DNA of 64,000 nucleotides from Rathayibacter sp. VKM Ac-2857 (lineage in GTDB: Bacteria > Actinomycetota > Actinomycetes > Actinomycetales > Microbacteriaceae). The notes under the pieces are model-generated. The model was not told the origin of the DNA and ran no database searches. It worked only from the letters and a program-made list of their open reading frames with translations. This document shows positions 23,983 to 34,877 of this stretch, piece by piece. Where the stretch lies: contig NZ_JABMLE010000001.1 in NCBI RefSeq assembly GCF_013205025.1, forward strand, positions 310,001 to 374,000. The letters run 5' to 3'. The translations under genes were made by a program, and so were the position numbers. Position 1 is the stretch's first letter. Every line of letters begins with the position of its first letter.

Positions 23983-25147
23983 CGCTGTGGTGGATCTCGG
24001 CGGCCGAGACGGCGTCGCGCTGGTCGGCGTTCAGCTCGCGGGACTCGAGCCAGCGGTCGGGCAGCGAGGGCGTCTTCGGCGAGCCGGCGCGGCCGCGCTG
24101 GCCCTCGGCCGCCTCGCCGGGGTACGGCACGTCGGGGTCGAGGGTGGCGAGCAGCTCGTCGAGCTCGGCGAGGGTGACCACGGAGGCCATCCGCGCGCGC
24201 AGGTCGCCGCCGACCGGGTAGCCCTTGAAGTACCAGGCGACGTGCTTGCGGATGTCGCGGCAGCCGCGCTCCTCGCTCTCGAAGAACTCGCAGATCAGCT
24301 GGGCGTGCCGGCGGAAGGCGGTGGCGACCTGGCCGAGGGTCGGCGTGAAGCGCTCGTCGGAGCCGGCGAAGGCGGCGGCGAGGTCGCCGAAGAGCCACGG
24401 GCGGCCGAGGCAGCCGCGCCCGACGACGACGCCGTCGCAGCCGGTCTCGCTCATCATCCGCAGCGCGTCCTCGGCCGACCAGATGTCGCCGTTGCCGAGC
24501 ACGGGGACGCTCGAGATCGCCTGCTTGAGGGTCGTGATCGCCGACCAGTCGGCCTGGCCGCTGTAGAACTCGGAGGCGGTGCGCGCGTGCAGCGCGATGG
24601 AGGCGACCCCCGCGCCCTCCGCCGCCCGGCCGGCCTCGAGGTAGGTGAGGTGGTCGGAGTCGATGCCCTTGCGCATCTTGACCGTCAGCGGGACGTCCCC
24701 GGCGGCCTTCACCGCGCCCTCGACGATCTGGCGGAACAGCGGGAGCTTCCACGGCAGGGCCGCCCCCCCGCCCTTGCGGGTGACCTTGGCGACGGGGCAG
24801 CCGAAGTTGAGGTCGATGTGGTCGGCGCGGTCCTCCGCGACGAGCATGGTCACGGCCTCGGCGACCGTCTTCGGGTCGACCCCGTAGAGCTGGATCGAGC
24901 GGACCTTCTCGCTCGGGTGGTGGCGGATGAGGCGCATCGACTCCGGGGTGCGCTCGACGAGCGCGCGGGAGGTGATCATCTCGCTGACGTAGAGCCCGTT
25001 GCCGAACTCGCGGCAGAGCCGGCGGAACGCGGTGTTGGTGATCCCGGCCATGGGCGCGAGGACGACGGGGGCGTCGAGTTCGAGGGGGCCGATCCGGAGC
25101 GCCGGCGCGGTGCGCGCGGGCGGTGCGGCCATGAGAGTGGAGGACAT
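23975..25147 (-). CDS. dusB: tRNA-dihydrouridine synthase B
   Basis: A 390-aa flavoenzyme that reduces uridine to dihydrouridine in tRNA. The FMN-binding barrel begins VLAPMAGITNTAFRRLC. The catalytic Cys117 lies in DLNFGCPVAKVTRKGGGAAL, with KMRKGID and GVVVGRGCLGRPW further along. I chose ATG 25147 (GGGAG nine bases upstream); ATG 25132 is possible. A variable basic C-terminal tail follows residue 350. Pairing with dgt is common in actinobacteria. Confidence 0.94.
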   Translation of the reverse strand: MSSTLMAAPPARTAPALRIGPLELDAPVVLAPMAGITNTAFRRLCREFGNGLYVSEMITSRALVERTPESMRLIRHHPSEKVRSIQLYGVDPKTVAEAVTMLVAEDRADHIDLNFGCPVAKVTRKGGGAALPWKLPLFRQIVEGAVKAAGDVPLTVKMRKGIDSDHLTYLEAGRAAEGAGVASIALHARTASEFYSGQADWSAITTLKQAISSVPVLGNGDIWSAEDALRMMSETGCDGVVVGRGCLGRPWLFGDLAAAFAGSDERFTPTLGQVATAFRRHAQLICEFFESEERGCRDIRKHVAWYFKGYPVGGDLRARMASVVTLAELDELLATLDPDVPYPGEAAEGQRGRAGSPKTPSLPDRWLESRELNADQRDAVSAAEIHHSGG

Positions 25148-25208
25148 CGGTATCGATTCTCCCAGATCCTGTGTTGGGGAAGGCGAACGAGCGGAGAGGT
25201 GGGGACGG

Positions 25209-25751
25209 ATGGACGGGAACGGCACTGTGGAGGACGGCACCGTGAAGAACGACACTGTGGAGGACGGCACCGTGGAGGACGGTCCGGCGCGGTTCGAGGC
25301 GGACGCGCGGGAGCGCGGACTCGACGTCGAGATCGTCGACCGCCCGGAGGCCGGGAGCCTGGCCGAGGCGGCCGAGCTGCTGGGCATCGAGCCCGGCTCG
25401 ATCGTGAAGTCGCTGGTGGTCAAACGCCACGACGGCGGCTTCGTCTTCGCGCTGGTGCCGGGCGGACGGCAGATCTCCTGGCCGCTGCTGCGCGCGGTGG
25501 TCGGCGTGAACAAGCTCCGGCTGCCCGACGAGTCGGTGGCGCTCGAGGCGACGGGCTATCGCCGCGGCACGATCACGCCGATCGGCTCGACGACCGCCTG
25601 GCCCGTCGTCGCGGACGAGCGGATCGTCGGCCGCCGGATCGCGATGGGCGCCGGCACGGGCGGCCGCAGCGCCTTCGTCGAGGCGGACGCGCTGATCGCG
25701 GCCTACGGCGCGACCGTCGCGGACATCACGGTCGAGGAGCCTGCTCGCTGA
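25209..25751 (+). CDS. YbaK/ProX-type aminoacyl-tRNA deacylase
   Basis: A 180-aa trans-editing enzyme expected to hydrolyse mischarged tRNAs (for example Cys- or Ala-tRNA-Pro). The core runs from SLAEAAELLGIEPGSIVKSLVV through FVFALVPGGRQISW, VVGVNKLRL and YRRGTITPIGS, all YbaK-family features. The first 25 residues come from four 15-bp repeats (25223-25282), read as GTVEDGTVKNDTVEDGTVED, and are absent from typical homologues. ATG 25209 is the first start, but each repeat also offers GTG behind GGAGG, so the real N-terminus may be inside the repeat. It diverges from dusB. Confidence 0.88.
   Translation: MDGNGTVEDGTVKNDTVEDGTVEDGPARFEADARERGLDVEIVDRPEAGSLAEAAELLGIEPGSIVKSLVVKRHDGGFVFALVPGGRQISWPLLRAVVGVNKLRLPDESVALEATGYRRGTITPIGSTTAWPVVADERIVGRRIAMGAGTGGRSAFVEADALIAAYGATVADITVEEPAR
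25223..25282 (+). repeat. Four tandem 15-bp repeats at the start of the deacylase gene
   Basis: Units at 25223, 25238, 25253 and 25268 with consensus CACYGTGGAGGACGG; the second unit has two changes plus a last-base change. Each repeat contains a GTG codon and, except the second, a GGAGG 8 nt before the next unit's GTG, so units act as ready-made ribosome site plus start. In-frame length changes by slippage would not break the gene. Confidence 0.85.
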
Positions 25752-25857
25752 CAGCGGGAGCGGCAGGAGTCGGCACCGCGCAGACACCGTCCTCGCAGAC
25801 GGGTATGTCCGCGGCGCCGAGCATCTCGAACGGCCCGCTCGGCACTCGATCGCTCAT
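25726..25857 (-). CDS. 43-aa Cys-containing peptide coupled to the DsbA-family gene
   Basis: A small frame starting ATG 25857 inside the stop region of the DsbA-family gene (ATGA, 4-bp overlap), the usual sign of coupled translation. It reads MSDRVPSGPFEMLGAADIPV, then CEDGVCAVP and a Pro/Ala-rich tail, with two cysteines four residues apart. It overlaps the 3' end of the convergent deacylase gene by 26 bp. I do not recognise a family. The position suggests a substrate, partner or metal/redox helper of the oxidoreductase, but that is inference. Confidence 0.55.
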   Translation of the reverse strand: MSDRVPSGPFEMLGAADIPVCEDGVCAVPTPAAPAVSEQAPRP

Positions 25858-26555
25858 GCGACGACCGCCCGCTGCGACAGCACGTGCTCGAGCACCTCGG
25901 TGAACGCCGTCGGCTCCTGCGCGCCCGAGACGCCGAAGCGGCCGTCGAGCACGAAGAACGGCACTCCGTTGATCCCGTACTCGCGGGCCTGCGCGATGTC
26001 GGACTGCACGTCGGCGAGGTGGCGCTGCTCGTCCAGCGCTCGGTGCGCCTCGTCGGCGTCGAGCCCGACCTCGGCGGAGAGGGCGGCCAGGACGTCGGAG
26101 TCGGCGAGGTCGCGCCCCTCGACGAAGTAGGCGCGGAGCAGCCGCTCCTTAAGCTCGAGCTGCAGCCCGTTCGCCTTCGCGTGGTGGAGCGCCTGGTGCG
26201 CCCGCACGGTCTTCACGTGCACGACCGACTCGAAGTGGTAGTCGAGGTCGACCCCTGCGGCGATCGCCGTGACGGAGTCGAGCATCTGCTGCGCCTGCTC
26301 CAGCGGGACGCCCTTGTGCTGCGCGAGGAACTCGGCCGTGCCGCCGCGGTAGTCCTCCGGCGTCTCCGGCGAGAGCTCGAAGCTGCGGTACTCGACCGCG
26401 ACCTCGGGTGCGTCGGGGTTCGCGGCGCGGAACGCCGCCAGCCCGCGCTCGAACTTGCGCTTGCCGATGTAGCACCAGGGGCACGCGATGTCGGACCAGA
26501 TGTCGACGGTGATGGGGGTCTGCGCTTCGCTCACTCCGAGGACAACCGCCGTCAC
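25854..26555 (-). CDS. DsbA-family thioredoxin-like oxidoreductase (FrnE type)
   Basis: A 233-aa cytoplasmic protein. The thioredoxin fold opens with VDIWSDIACPWCYIGKRKFE, the active-site Cys25-Pro-Trp-Cys28 of FrnE-like proteins, has a long helical insertion (90-185), and ends with the cis-proline loop GINGVPFFV. FrnE proteins act in disulfide chemistry and stress resistance. GTG 26555 gives the longest form; GTG 26534 (before SEAQTP) fits typical homologue length better. It begins 6 bp after the class V aminotransferase and is coupled to the 43-aa peptide. Confidence 0.9.
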   Translation of the reverse strand: MTAVVLGVSEAQTPITVDIWSDIACPWCYIGKRKFERGLAAFRAANPDAPEVAVEYRSFELSPETPEDYRGGTAEFLAQHKGVPLEQAQQMLDSVTAIAAGVDLDYHFESVVHVKTVRAHQALHHAKANGLQLELKERLLRAYFVEGRDLADSDVLAALSAEVGLDADEAHRALDEQRHLADVQSDIAQAREYGINGVPFFVLDGRFGVSGAQEPTAFTEVLEHVLSQRAVVA

Positions 26556-26561
26556 CGGGAG

Positions 26562-27620
26562 CTATTCCCGCAGCACCCGGACGAGCTCGTCGACGTCGGA
26601 CTCGTCGTTCCAGAGGTGGAAGGCGACCCGGAGGCGCCCGCCGCGGCCCGAGACGCGCAGCCCCGCGGCCTGCAGTCGCGCCAGATCGGCGCCGTCCTCG
26701 TCCGGCCAGGAGACGATCGCGCGGTGCTGCGGCGCGCGGTCGAGCCGCTCGCAGAGCCGGTCGCCGAGCCCGGAGGCGCGCTCCCAGACCGCGGCGAGGT
26801 CGAGCGAGCGGAACAGCTCGAGCGACGCCTCCGCCCCGACGAACGCCTGCCAGGCGGGCGAGACGTCGAAGCGGCGGGCGTTCTCGGCGAGGTGCATCGC
26901 GGGCCCGTAGCAGGAGGACCAGACGTCCTCCCCCGAGTACCAGCCGGCCTGCACCGGCAGCAGCTCGGCCGCGTACTCGGGCGAGACGGTGAGGAAGGCG
27001 ACGCCGCGGGGCGAGCAGAGCCACTTGTAGGCGTGGGTGAGGGTGGCGTCGAAGCGCGAGGCGTCCACCGGCAGCACTCCTGCGGCCTGCGTCAGATCGC
27101 AGGCCGTGCGCACGCCGTGGCGGGCGGCGGCCTCGACGACCGCGTCGAGATCGGCGAGCGCGCCGCTGCTCGACTGCACGGCGGAGAAGACGACGAGGTC
27201 GTCGGCGTCCTCGACCGAGTCGGCGAGCGCCTCCAGCGGCACCGAGCGCACAACGACGCCGCGGTGGGCCTGGGCGAGGAAGGGGAAGACGATCGAGGAG
27301 AAGTCGCCGTGCACGCAGAGGACGCGCGCGCCGTCCGGGAGCGAGGCGGCGAGCACAGCGGCCATCGCGGAGGTCTGCGAGCCGATCGCCACCCGGTCGA
27401 CCGGCACTCCGGCGATCTGCGCGAAGGAGGCTCGTGCGCGCTCGGCGACCGCCCCGTAGCCCGCTGCGGTGCCGCCGCCGGCGGACCACTCGTCGAGATC
27501 CGCGCGGAGCGCTGCGGCGGTCGCGAGAGGCGGGAGGCCGAGGGTGCAGGCGTTGTGGTAGCCGCGCGCGCCGGGGAACAGCGCTCGGAGATCGGCGGGG
27601 GTCGGCGGTGCGGTGCTCAC
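26562..27620 (-). CDS. Class V aminotransferase (PLP-dependent)
   Basis: A 352-aa fold-type I PLP enzyme. The internal aldimine Lys is in THAYKWLCSPRGVAFL and the cofactor-binding Asp in ACDLTQAAGVLPVD. It resembles the cysteine desulfurase/isopenicillin-epimerase branch but has no active-site Cys loop, so a simple aminotransferase or lyase is more likely. Start GTG 27620 has GGAGG directly upstream. It leads the group aminotransferase - DsbA-family oxidoreductase - 43-aa peptide, with a 6-bp gap to the second gene. Confidence 0.87.
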   Translation of the reverse strand: MSTAPPTPADLRALFPGARGYHNACTLGLPPLATAAALRADLDEWSAGGGTAAGYGAVAERARASFAQIAGVPVDRVAIGSQTSAMAAVLAASLPDGARVLCVHGDFSSIVFPFLAQAHRGVVVRSVPLEALADSVEDADDLVVFSAVQSSSGALADLDAVVEAAARHGVRTACDLTQAAGVLPVDASRFDATLTHAYKWLCSPRGVAFLTVSPEYAAELLPVQAGWYSGEDVWSSCYGPAMHLAENARRFDVSPAWQAFVGAEASLELFRSLDLAAVWERASGLGDRLCERLDRAPQHRAIVSWPDEDGADLARLQAAGLRVSGRGGRLRVAFHLWNDESDVDELVRVLRE

Positions 27621-27684
27621 CCTCCGAGGATCCCCCTCGCCGACCGGATCGCCAACCTCGCACCGGCTCCGGGCGCGTCGTGCG

Positions 27685-28722
27685 TCATCGCGCGGCGAGC
27701 GCGTGCGCCTGCTCGATCAGCGCGACGACGGCTCGCGCGTCGCGCACGTCGACGGGCGAAGGGGCACCGTCGAGCAGGGTCCGGGCGACTCCGGCGAGGA
27801 AGGCCGCGTAGTGCCCGCGCTCGCTCGGCACGGACGTGGTCCCGTGCTCGTCGATCAGCACGCCCTCGGATCCGGCGGGCACGACACCGAAGTCGTCGTC
27901 CAGCGGAGTGGCGCCGCCAGTGCGCAGCGCGCCCTCCTGCGGGTCGAGGCCGTCGACCGAGAAGGCGGCGCGCGTGCCGAGCACCCGGAAGCGCGGCGCG
28001 GCGGCGCGGGCGACCCGGCTCATCGTCAGGTGCGAGCGCACGCCGGACTCGTGCCGGAGCGAGACGAAGGCGTCGTCCTCGCTGGCGCCGCCCTCGTGCA
28101 CGACGCGGGTCTCCGCGGCGGTGACGACGGCCGGGCCGAAGAGCACGAGGGCCTGGTCGACGAGGTGGCTGCCGAGGTCGAAGAGGATGCCGCCGCCCTC
28201 CGCCGGGCCGATCGCCGTCTGCCAGCGCCCGGTCTTCGGGGCGCTCCAGCGCTCGAAGGTCGACTCGAAGCGGATCACGTCGCCGAGCGCGCCCTCGGCC
28301 AGCAGCCGGCGCAGCGTGAGGAGGTCGGCGTCCCAGCGGCGGTTCTGGAAGACGAAGACCGGCGCCCCGCCCGCCTCGGACGCGGCGAGGATCGCGTCGA
28401 CATCGGCCGTGCTCGGCGCGAACGGCTTGTCGATGACCACCGCGACACCGGCGGCGAGCACTTGCTCGGCCTGCTCGCGGTGCACGGAGGGCGGAGTCGC
28501 GAGCACCACGAGATCGGGCTGCTCGGCCAGCACGGCATCGAGGCCGGCGACGATCCGGGCGCCGGGATGCGCGTCCGCCGCCGCCGCCGCCCGCTCGGGA
28601 TCGCTCGTCGAGATCGCCACCAGGTCGAAGTCCGGGTCCGCCTCGACGAACGGCGCGTGGAAGACGCGGCCCGCGAGCCCGTAGCCGACGAGCCCGACGC
28701 GGACGGTCCTTCCGCGGGTCAC
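27685..28722 (-). CDS. Gfo/Idh/MocA-family NAD(P) oxidoreductase
   Basis: A 345-aa dehydrogenase. The N-terminal Rossmann fold reads [31 protein letters not shown] carries the Lys-Pro of the conserved E/D-K-P motif; the C-terminal domain contains [18 protein letters not shown] with the conserved His. It probably oxidises a sugar or cyclitol; the substrate is unknown. Start GTG 28722 overlaps uppS by 4 bp (GTGA). It is third in recO-uppS-oxidoreductase, which look co-translated. Confidence 0.9.
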   Translation of the reverse strand: MTRGRTVRVGLVGYGLAGRVFHAPFVEADPDFDLVAISTSDPERAAAAADAHPGARIVAGLDAVLAEQPDLVVLATPPSVHREQAEQVLAAGVAVVIDKPFAPSTADVDAILAASEAGGAPVFVFQNRRWDADLLTLRRLLAEGALGDVIRFESTFERWSAPKTGRWQTAIGPAEGGGILFDLGSHLVDQALVLFGPAVVTAAETRVVHEGGASEDDAFVSLRHESGVRSHLTMSRVARAAAPRFRVLGTRAAFSVDGLDPQEGALRTGGATPLDDDFGVVPAGSEGVLIDEHGTTSVPSERGHYAAFLAGVARTLLDGAPSPVDVRDARAVVALIEQAHALAAR

Positions 28723-29522
28723 GCCGACGCCCCCGGCACGTCCACGGCGCCGCCGAAGCGGCGGGTGCGGCCGGCGTAGTGCTCGATCGCACCCCAGAGG
28801 TCCTCGCGGGTGAAGTCGGGCCAGAGCCGGTCGAGGAAGACCATCTCGGCGTAGGCGCTCTGCCAGAGCAGGAAGTTGCTGGTGCGCTGCTCGCCGGAGG
28901 AGCGCACGAAGAGGTCGACGTCCGGCATGTCCGGCAGGTAGAGCGCCTTGCCGATCGTCTTCTCCGTGATACCGGACGGCTTCAGCCGGCCCGCCGCGAC
29001 CTCGGCCGCGATCCGCTGCACCGCGTCGGCGATCTCGGTGCGGCCGCCGTAGTTGACGCACATGGTGAGCGTGAGGACGTCGTTGCCCTCGGTCAGCTTC
29101 TCGGCGTACTGCAGCTCGTTGATGACGGAGGCCCAGAGCCGCGGCTTCCGGCCGGCCCAGCGCACGCGCACGCCCCACTCGTTGAGCTGGTCGCGGCGGC
29201 GGTGCAGCACGTCGCGGTTGAAGCCCATCAGGAAGCGCACCTCGTCGGGCGAGCGCTTCCAGTTCTCGGTCGAGAAGGCGTAGACGCTGAGGTGCTTCAC
29301 CCCGATCTGGATCGCCCCTGCGACCACGTCGAGCAGCGACGCCTCACCGCGCTTGTGCCCCTCCACCCGGGTCAGCCCGCGGGAGTTGGCCCAGCGGCCG
29401 TTGCCGTCCATCACGATCGCGACGTGCTCCGGGACCGCCTTGCGCGGCAACTCCGGCGGGTGCACGCCCGTCCAGTCGAGGGGGCGGAACGGAACGGCGT
29501 CCCTGTGGGTGAACGGCTTCAT
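28719..29522 (-). CDS. uppS: Isoprenyl (undecaprenyl) diphosphate synthase
   Basis: A 267-aa cis-prenyltransferase that makes the polyprenyl carrier for wall and glycan synthesis. Hallmarks: [17 protein letters not shown] with the catalytic Asp, [17 protein letters not shown], and [21 protein letters not shown] 29522 overlaps recO by 4 bp. Chain length cannot be deduced. Confidence 0.96.
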   Translation of the reverse strand: MKPFTHRDAVPFRPLDWTGVHPPELPRKAVPEHVAIVMDGNGRWANSRGLTRVEGHKRGEASLLDVVAGAIQIGVKHLSVYAFSTENWKRSPDEVRFLMGFNRDVLHRRRDQLNEWGVRVRWAGRKPRLWASVINELQYAEKLTEGNDVLTLTMCVNYGGRTEIADAVQRIAAEVAAGRLKPSGITEKTIGKALYLPDMPDVDLFVRSSGEQRTSNFLLWQSAYAEMVFLDRLWPDFTREDLWGAIEHYAGRTRRFGGAVDVPGASA

Positions 29523-30241
29523 CGGGTGACGTGCTCCAGAGATCTCAGTCCGCGCTCGAGGTGCCACTGGGTGTAGGCGGCGACCACGCCGCTCGCTCGG
29601 GAGCGGGTCGAGGGCTCCGTCGTTTCGGCGTGCTCCCAGTCTCCCGTGAGCAGGGCGCCGAGGAGGACGACCACCTCGGGGGCGACCCGCGGGGCGCCCG
29701 GCGGCGTGCAGTCCTCGCAGACGACCCCGCCGAGCTGGACGACGACGGCGCCGTGCGGGCCCGGGGCACCGCAGCGGGCGCAGTCCTCGAAGCTCGGGGC
29801 CCAGCCGGCGATCGAGAGCGCGCGGAGCAGGTAGGAGTCGAGGGTGAGCACCGGCTCGTGCTCGTGCTTCGAGAGCGAGCGCAGGGCGCCGACGAGCAGG
29901 AGGTACTGCTGCAGCGACGCATCGGCGTCGGTCAGCCGGTCGGCCGTCTCGACCATCGCGCTCGCCGCGGTGTAGCTGTCGTAGTCGGCCGCGATGATCG
30001 CGCCGTAGGCGCCGAGCGACTCGGCCTGGGTGACGATGTCGAGGCTCCGGCCCTCGTAGAGCTGCAGGTCGGCGACCATGAACGGCTCGAGCCGCGAGCC
30101 GAACTTGGAGCCGGTCTTGCGCACCCCCTTCGCGACCGCCCGGATCTTGCCGTGGCTGCGCGAGAGCAGCGTCACGATGCGGTCGGCCTCGCCCAGCTTG
30201 TGGGTGCGCAGCACGACGGCTTCGTCACGGTAGGTGGGCAT
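29519..30241 (-). CDS. recO: DNA repair protein RecO
   Basis: A 240-aa recombination mediator that loads RecA with RecR and anneals ssDNA. The N-terminal OB fold reads [20 protein letters not shown], and the C-terminal zinc site uses CARCGAPGP and VCEDC. Length is typical. ATG 30241 is 7 nt after GATAAT (30249-30254, minus strand), so the transcript is probably leaderless. It heads the recO-uppS-oxidoreductase group. Confidence 0.95.
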   Translation of the reverse strand: MPTYRDEAVVLRTHKLGEADRIVTLLSRSHGKIRAVAKGVRKTGSKFGSRLEPFMVADLQLYEGRSLDIVTQAESLGAYGAIIAADYDSYTAASAMVETADRLTDADASLQQYLLLVGALRSLSKHEHEPVLTLDSYLLRALSIAGWAPSFEDCARCGAPGPHGAVVVQLGGVVCEDCTPPGAPRVAPEVVVLLGALLTGDWEHAETTEPSTRSRASGVVAAYTQWHLERGLRSLEHVTR

Positions 30242-30248
30242 GCACTCG

Positions 30249-30254
30249 ATTATC
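30249..30254 (-). promoter_or_regulatory. -10 box of recO (leaderless)
   Basis: GATAAT on the minus strand, matching TATAAT in five of six positions, seven nt before ATG 30241. The same distance is seen before def, the DMT gene, sqr-like and pabB/pabC genes. Confidence 0.55.
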
Positions 30255-30322
30255 CTCCCCACCCCTGACAACCCCGCGGCGGCGCAGCACCTCGCCTGCT
30301 CCGGCCGTGGAACGATGTCTCG

Positions 30323-30991
30323 GTGGCCGCCTCCCTCTTCGAGATCCCCGCCTGGGCCGACCTCCTCGCCATCGCGATCGGCTGCCTGCAGGGCGCGATG
30401 TTCGCCGGCGAGTTCCGCGACCGGCGGATCGACCTGCTCGGCGTCACGATCATCGGCACGGCGACGGGCCTCGGCGGCGGCGTGCTGCGCGACCTGCTGC
30501 TGCAGACCCCGCTCGTGGCGCTGCACACCAACGCCTACCTGCTCGTGGCGGTGGCGGCCTCGCTCTTCGGCATGCTGCTGCAGCACGTGCTCAACCGGGT
30601 CGACGGCACGATCACGGCGCTCGACGCCCTCACGATCGGGCTCTTCGGCGCCATCGGCACGACGAAGGCGCTCTCGCTGGGCGTGCCGGAGGTGCCCGCG
30701 GTGTTCGTCGGCACCGTCTCGGCCGTCGGCGGCTCGGTGATCCGCGACATCCTGCTGAACCGGCCGATCGCGCTGATGCACGTGGGCTCGCTCTACGCGA
30801 TCGCGGCGACCGCCGGCACCGTCGTGCTGGTGGTCGCGCTGCGGTTCGGGATGGTGATCGACTACGCAGCGCCGATCGCGGTGCTGGTCACGGCCGTCAT
30901 CCGGCTGCTGGCGGTGCGCTACGGCTGGAGCCTGCCGGAGCAGCGGGCGCTGAGCCGGGTGCCGCGGCTGGGCTGGCGGAAGCGCGGCTGA
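30323..30991 (+). CDS. Trimeric intracellular cation channel (TRIC/UPF0126) family protein
   Basis: A 222-aa protein with seven hydrophobic spans made of two repeats. Each repeat carries the family Gly-rich motif: [15 protein letters not shown] in the first and [18 protein letters not shown] in the second. Prokaryotic TRICs are K+/cation channels; YicG is the E. coli member. Start GTG 30323 has a weak upstream context and diverges from recO by about 80 bp. Confidence 0.9.
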   Translation: MAASLFEIPAWADLLAIAIGCLQGAMFAGEFRDRRIDLLGVTIIGTATGLGGGVLRDLLLQTPLVALHTNAYLLVAVAASLFGMLLQHVLNRVDGTITALDALTIGLFGAIGTTKALSLGVPEVPAVFVGTVSAVGGSVIRDILLNRPIALMHVGSLYAIAATAGTVVLVVALRFGMVIDYAAPIAVLVTAVIRLLAVRYGWSLPEQRALSRVPRLGWRKRG

Positions 30992-31051
30992 CGGCGGGGA
31001 TGCACGTCCGGACGGCTCGCGGAAGCCCGCGCCCGTGTCGGGGGTCCGACC

Positions 31052-31057
31052 TAGGGT
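31052..31057 (+). promoter_or_regulatory. -10 box of the SQR-like gene (leaderless)
   Basis: TAGGGT, six nt before ATG 31064, without a ribosome site in between. Confidence 0.5.
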
Positions 31058-31063
31058 GGCGGC

Positions 31064-32329
31064 ATGACCGCTGCGGGCACCACGAACGACCGACACGACG
31101 TGCTGATCATCGGCGGGGGGAACGCGGGGCTCTCCGTCGCGGGGCGGCTGCGCCGCTACGGAGTGGAGGACGTCGCGGTGATCGAGCCGCGCGAGACGCA
31201 CCTCTACCAGCCGATGTTCTCGCACGTCGCGGGCGGCACCGCTCCCGCCTCGAAGGCGACCCGGCCGCAGGGCTCGGTGACCCCGAGGGGCGTGACGTGG
31301 ATCCGGGACCGCGTCGAGGGCATCGATCCGGCCGCGAAGACGGTCGTGCTCGCCTCCGGTCGGCGGGTCGGCTACGGCGATCTCGTCGTCTGCCCCGGCA
31401 TCCAGAAGGACTGGGACGCGGTGCCCGGGCTGACGGCGGCGATGGCGTCACCGGTCGGCGTCTCGAACTACGAGTTCGACTACGCGCGGAAGGCGTCGAG
31501 CGTGCTCCGCGGAGTCCGATCCGGCACGGTCGTCTTCACGCAGCCCAGCGGCCCCGCCACCTGCTCGGGCGCCTCGCAGAAGCCGATGTACCTCGCCTGC
31601 GACTACTGGCGCGAGACCGGGGTGCTCGCGGACGTCCACGTCGTGCTGGTCGTGCCGACACCGACGATGTTCGGGATGCCGCTGATCGACGCGGAGCTCG
31701 AGCGGAAGGTGGCGGAGTACGGGATCGACGTGCGCTACAACCGCGAGCTGGTCGAGGTGGACGCCGAGAAGCGGACGGTCGTCATCGCCGGTGAGGATCG
31801 CCGCAGCGCACAGCTCGGCCCCGACCACGACGCCGGCCACGTCGGCGGCGAACAGCGGGAGACGCTCTCCTACGACGTGCTGCACGCCGTGCCGCCGCAG
31901 TCGGCGCCGGACTGGCTCGCGGACACCGGGCTCGTGGCGGAGGGGAGCACGGGCGGGTTCGTCGAGGTCGACCCGCTGACGCTGCGCCACCCGCGCCACC
32001 CCGAGGTCTGGGCGCTGGGCGACGCCGCGGCGACCACGAACTCGAAGTCGGGCGGCGCGCTCCGGCAGCAGACGAAGACGCTGGCGAAGAACCTCGTCGC
32101 AGCGCGCAAGGGGAAGCCGCTCCCCCAGGTCTACAACGGCTACTCCGTCTGCCCGTTCGTCGTCTCGCGCTCGACCGTCGTCTTCGCAGAGTTCGACGAC
32201 CGCTACCGCCCGAAGCCGACGATCCCCTTCTGGAAGGGCCTCGCGAAGGAGCGCCGCCTCACCTTCCTCGCCGACCGCTACCTGCTCCCCTGGGTCTACT
32301 GGAACCTCATCCTCCAGGGCCGCGCCTGA
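31064..32329 (+). CDS. Sulfide:quinone oxidoreductase-like FAD flavoprotein
   Basis: A 421-aa enzyme of the two-dinucleotide-binding flavoprotein family. The FAD motif is [20 protein letters not shown] and the second FAD site is [18 protein letters not shown]. Two cysteines sit where type II sulfide:quinone oxidoreductases have them: [16 protein letters not shown] and [10 protein letters not shown]. The C-terminus ends with an amphipathic segment suited to membrane contact. Expected reaction: oxidation of sulfide with electron transfer to menaquinone, giving sulfur detoxification. No persulfide dioxygenase or rhodanese is adjacent. Confidence 0.85.
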   Translation: MTAAGTTNDRHDVLIIGGGNAGLSVAGRLRRYGVEDVAVIEPRETHLYQPMFSHVAGGTAPASKATRPQGSVTPRGVTWIRDRVEGIDPAAKTVVLASGRRVGYGDLVVCPGIQKDWDAVPGLTAAMASPVGVSNYEFDYARKASSVLRGVRSGTVVFTQPSGPATCSGASQKPMYLACDYWRETGVLADVHVVLVVPTPTMFGMPLIDAELERKVAEYGIDVRYNRELVEVDAEKRTVVIAGEDRRSAQLGPDHDAGHVGGEQRETLSYDVLHAVPPQSAPDWLADTGLVAEGSTGGFVEVDPLTLRHPRHPEVWALGDAAATTNSKSGGALRQQTKTLAKNLVAARKGKPLPQVYNGYSVCPFVVSRSTVVFAEFDDRYRPKPTIPFWKGLAKERRLTFLADRYLLPWVYWNLILQGRA

Positions 32330-32337
32330 GACGGAGG

Positions 32338-32823
32338 GCCGCCTCGGCGGCGACCGCAGCAGCGCGAAGCTTGCTGGTCGGGAAGCCGTGGAACGCGGCA
32401 TCGTCATGCTGGTCGAGTAGCCGCGGCACGCGGCATCGTCATGCTGGTCGAGTAGCCGCGGCACGCGGCGTATCGAGACCCACTACCGCATGGACGGAGG
32501 TCTCGATACGCCCGCTCCGCGGGCTACTCGACCAGCATGGCGCACCGACTCCGCGGGCTACTCGCCAGCCTGGCGCCCCCGCTCCGCGGGCTACTCGATC
32601 AGCAGGAAAGTGGCCGCGCCGCCTCAGCGGCGACCGCAGCGGTGCCCAGAGCATGCTGGTCGAGTAGCCGCGGCACGCGGCGTATCGAGACCCACCACCG
32701 CATGGACGGGGGTCTCGATACACCCGCTCCGCGGGCTACTCGACCAGCATGGCGCGCACGCTCCGCGGGCTGCTCGCCAGCATGGAAGGGACAGCGCCGC
32801 CTCGGCAGCGACCGCAGCGGTGC
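32338..32823. repeat. Composite repeat array between convergent genes
   Basis: The gap between the SQR-like gene and leuA holds no gene but two related composite units. Three direct copies of a 28-bp GC-rich sequence (GCCGCCTCGGCGGCGACCGC type) lie at 32338, 32618 and 32796. Between them are palindromic repeats: forward copies at about 32370 (degenerate), 32405-32438, 32440-32483 and 32652-32696; reverse copies at 32496-32539 and 32709-32751; and truncated reverse ends at 32541, 32573 and 32758. The order suggests duplication of a whole block. Confidence 0.88.
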
Positions 32824-32851
32824 GCAGCACTCCGCTCGGGCCGCGGGAGGC

Positions 32852-34809
<1,958 letters not shown>

Positions 34810-34877
34810 GCGACCACGGTAGCACTGCCCCCGCGGCGCGGCACCCACCAGGCACCACCGCGGCGCGGACGTCGCCC

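Noticed and set aside
32338-32823. Short open frames through the repeats (peptides with MLVE or YSTSM)
   Set aside because: The same peptides appear in all clusters because the DNA repeats; no ribosome sites, and frames differ between copies.
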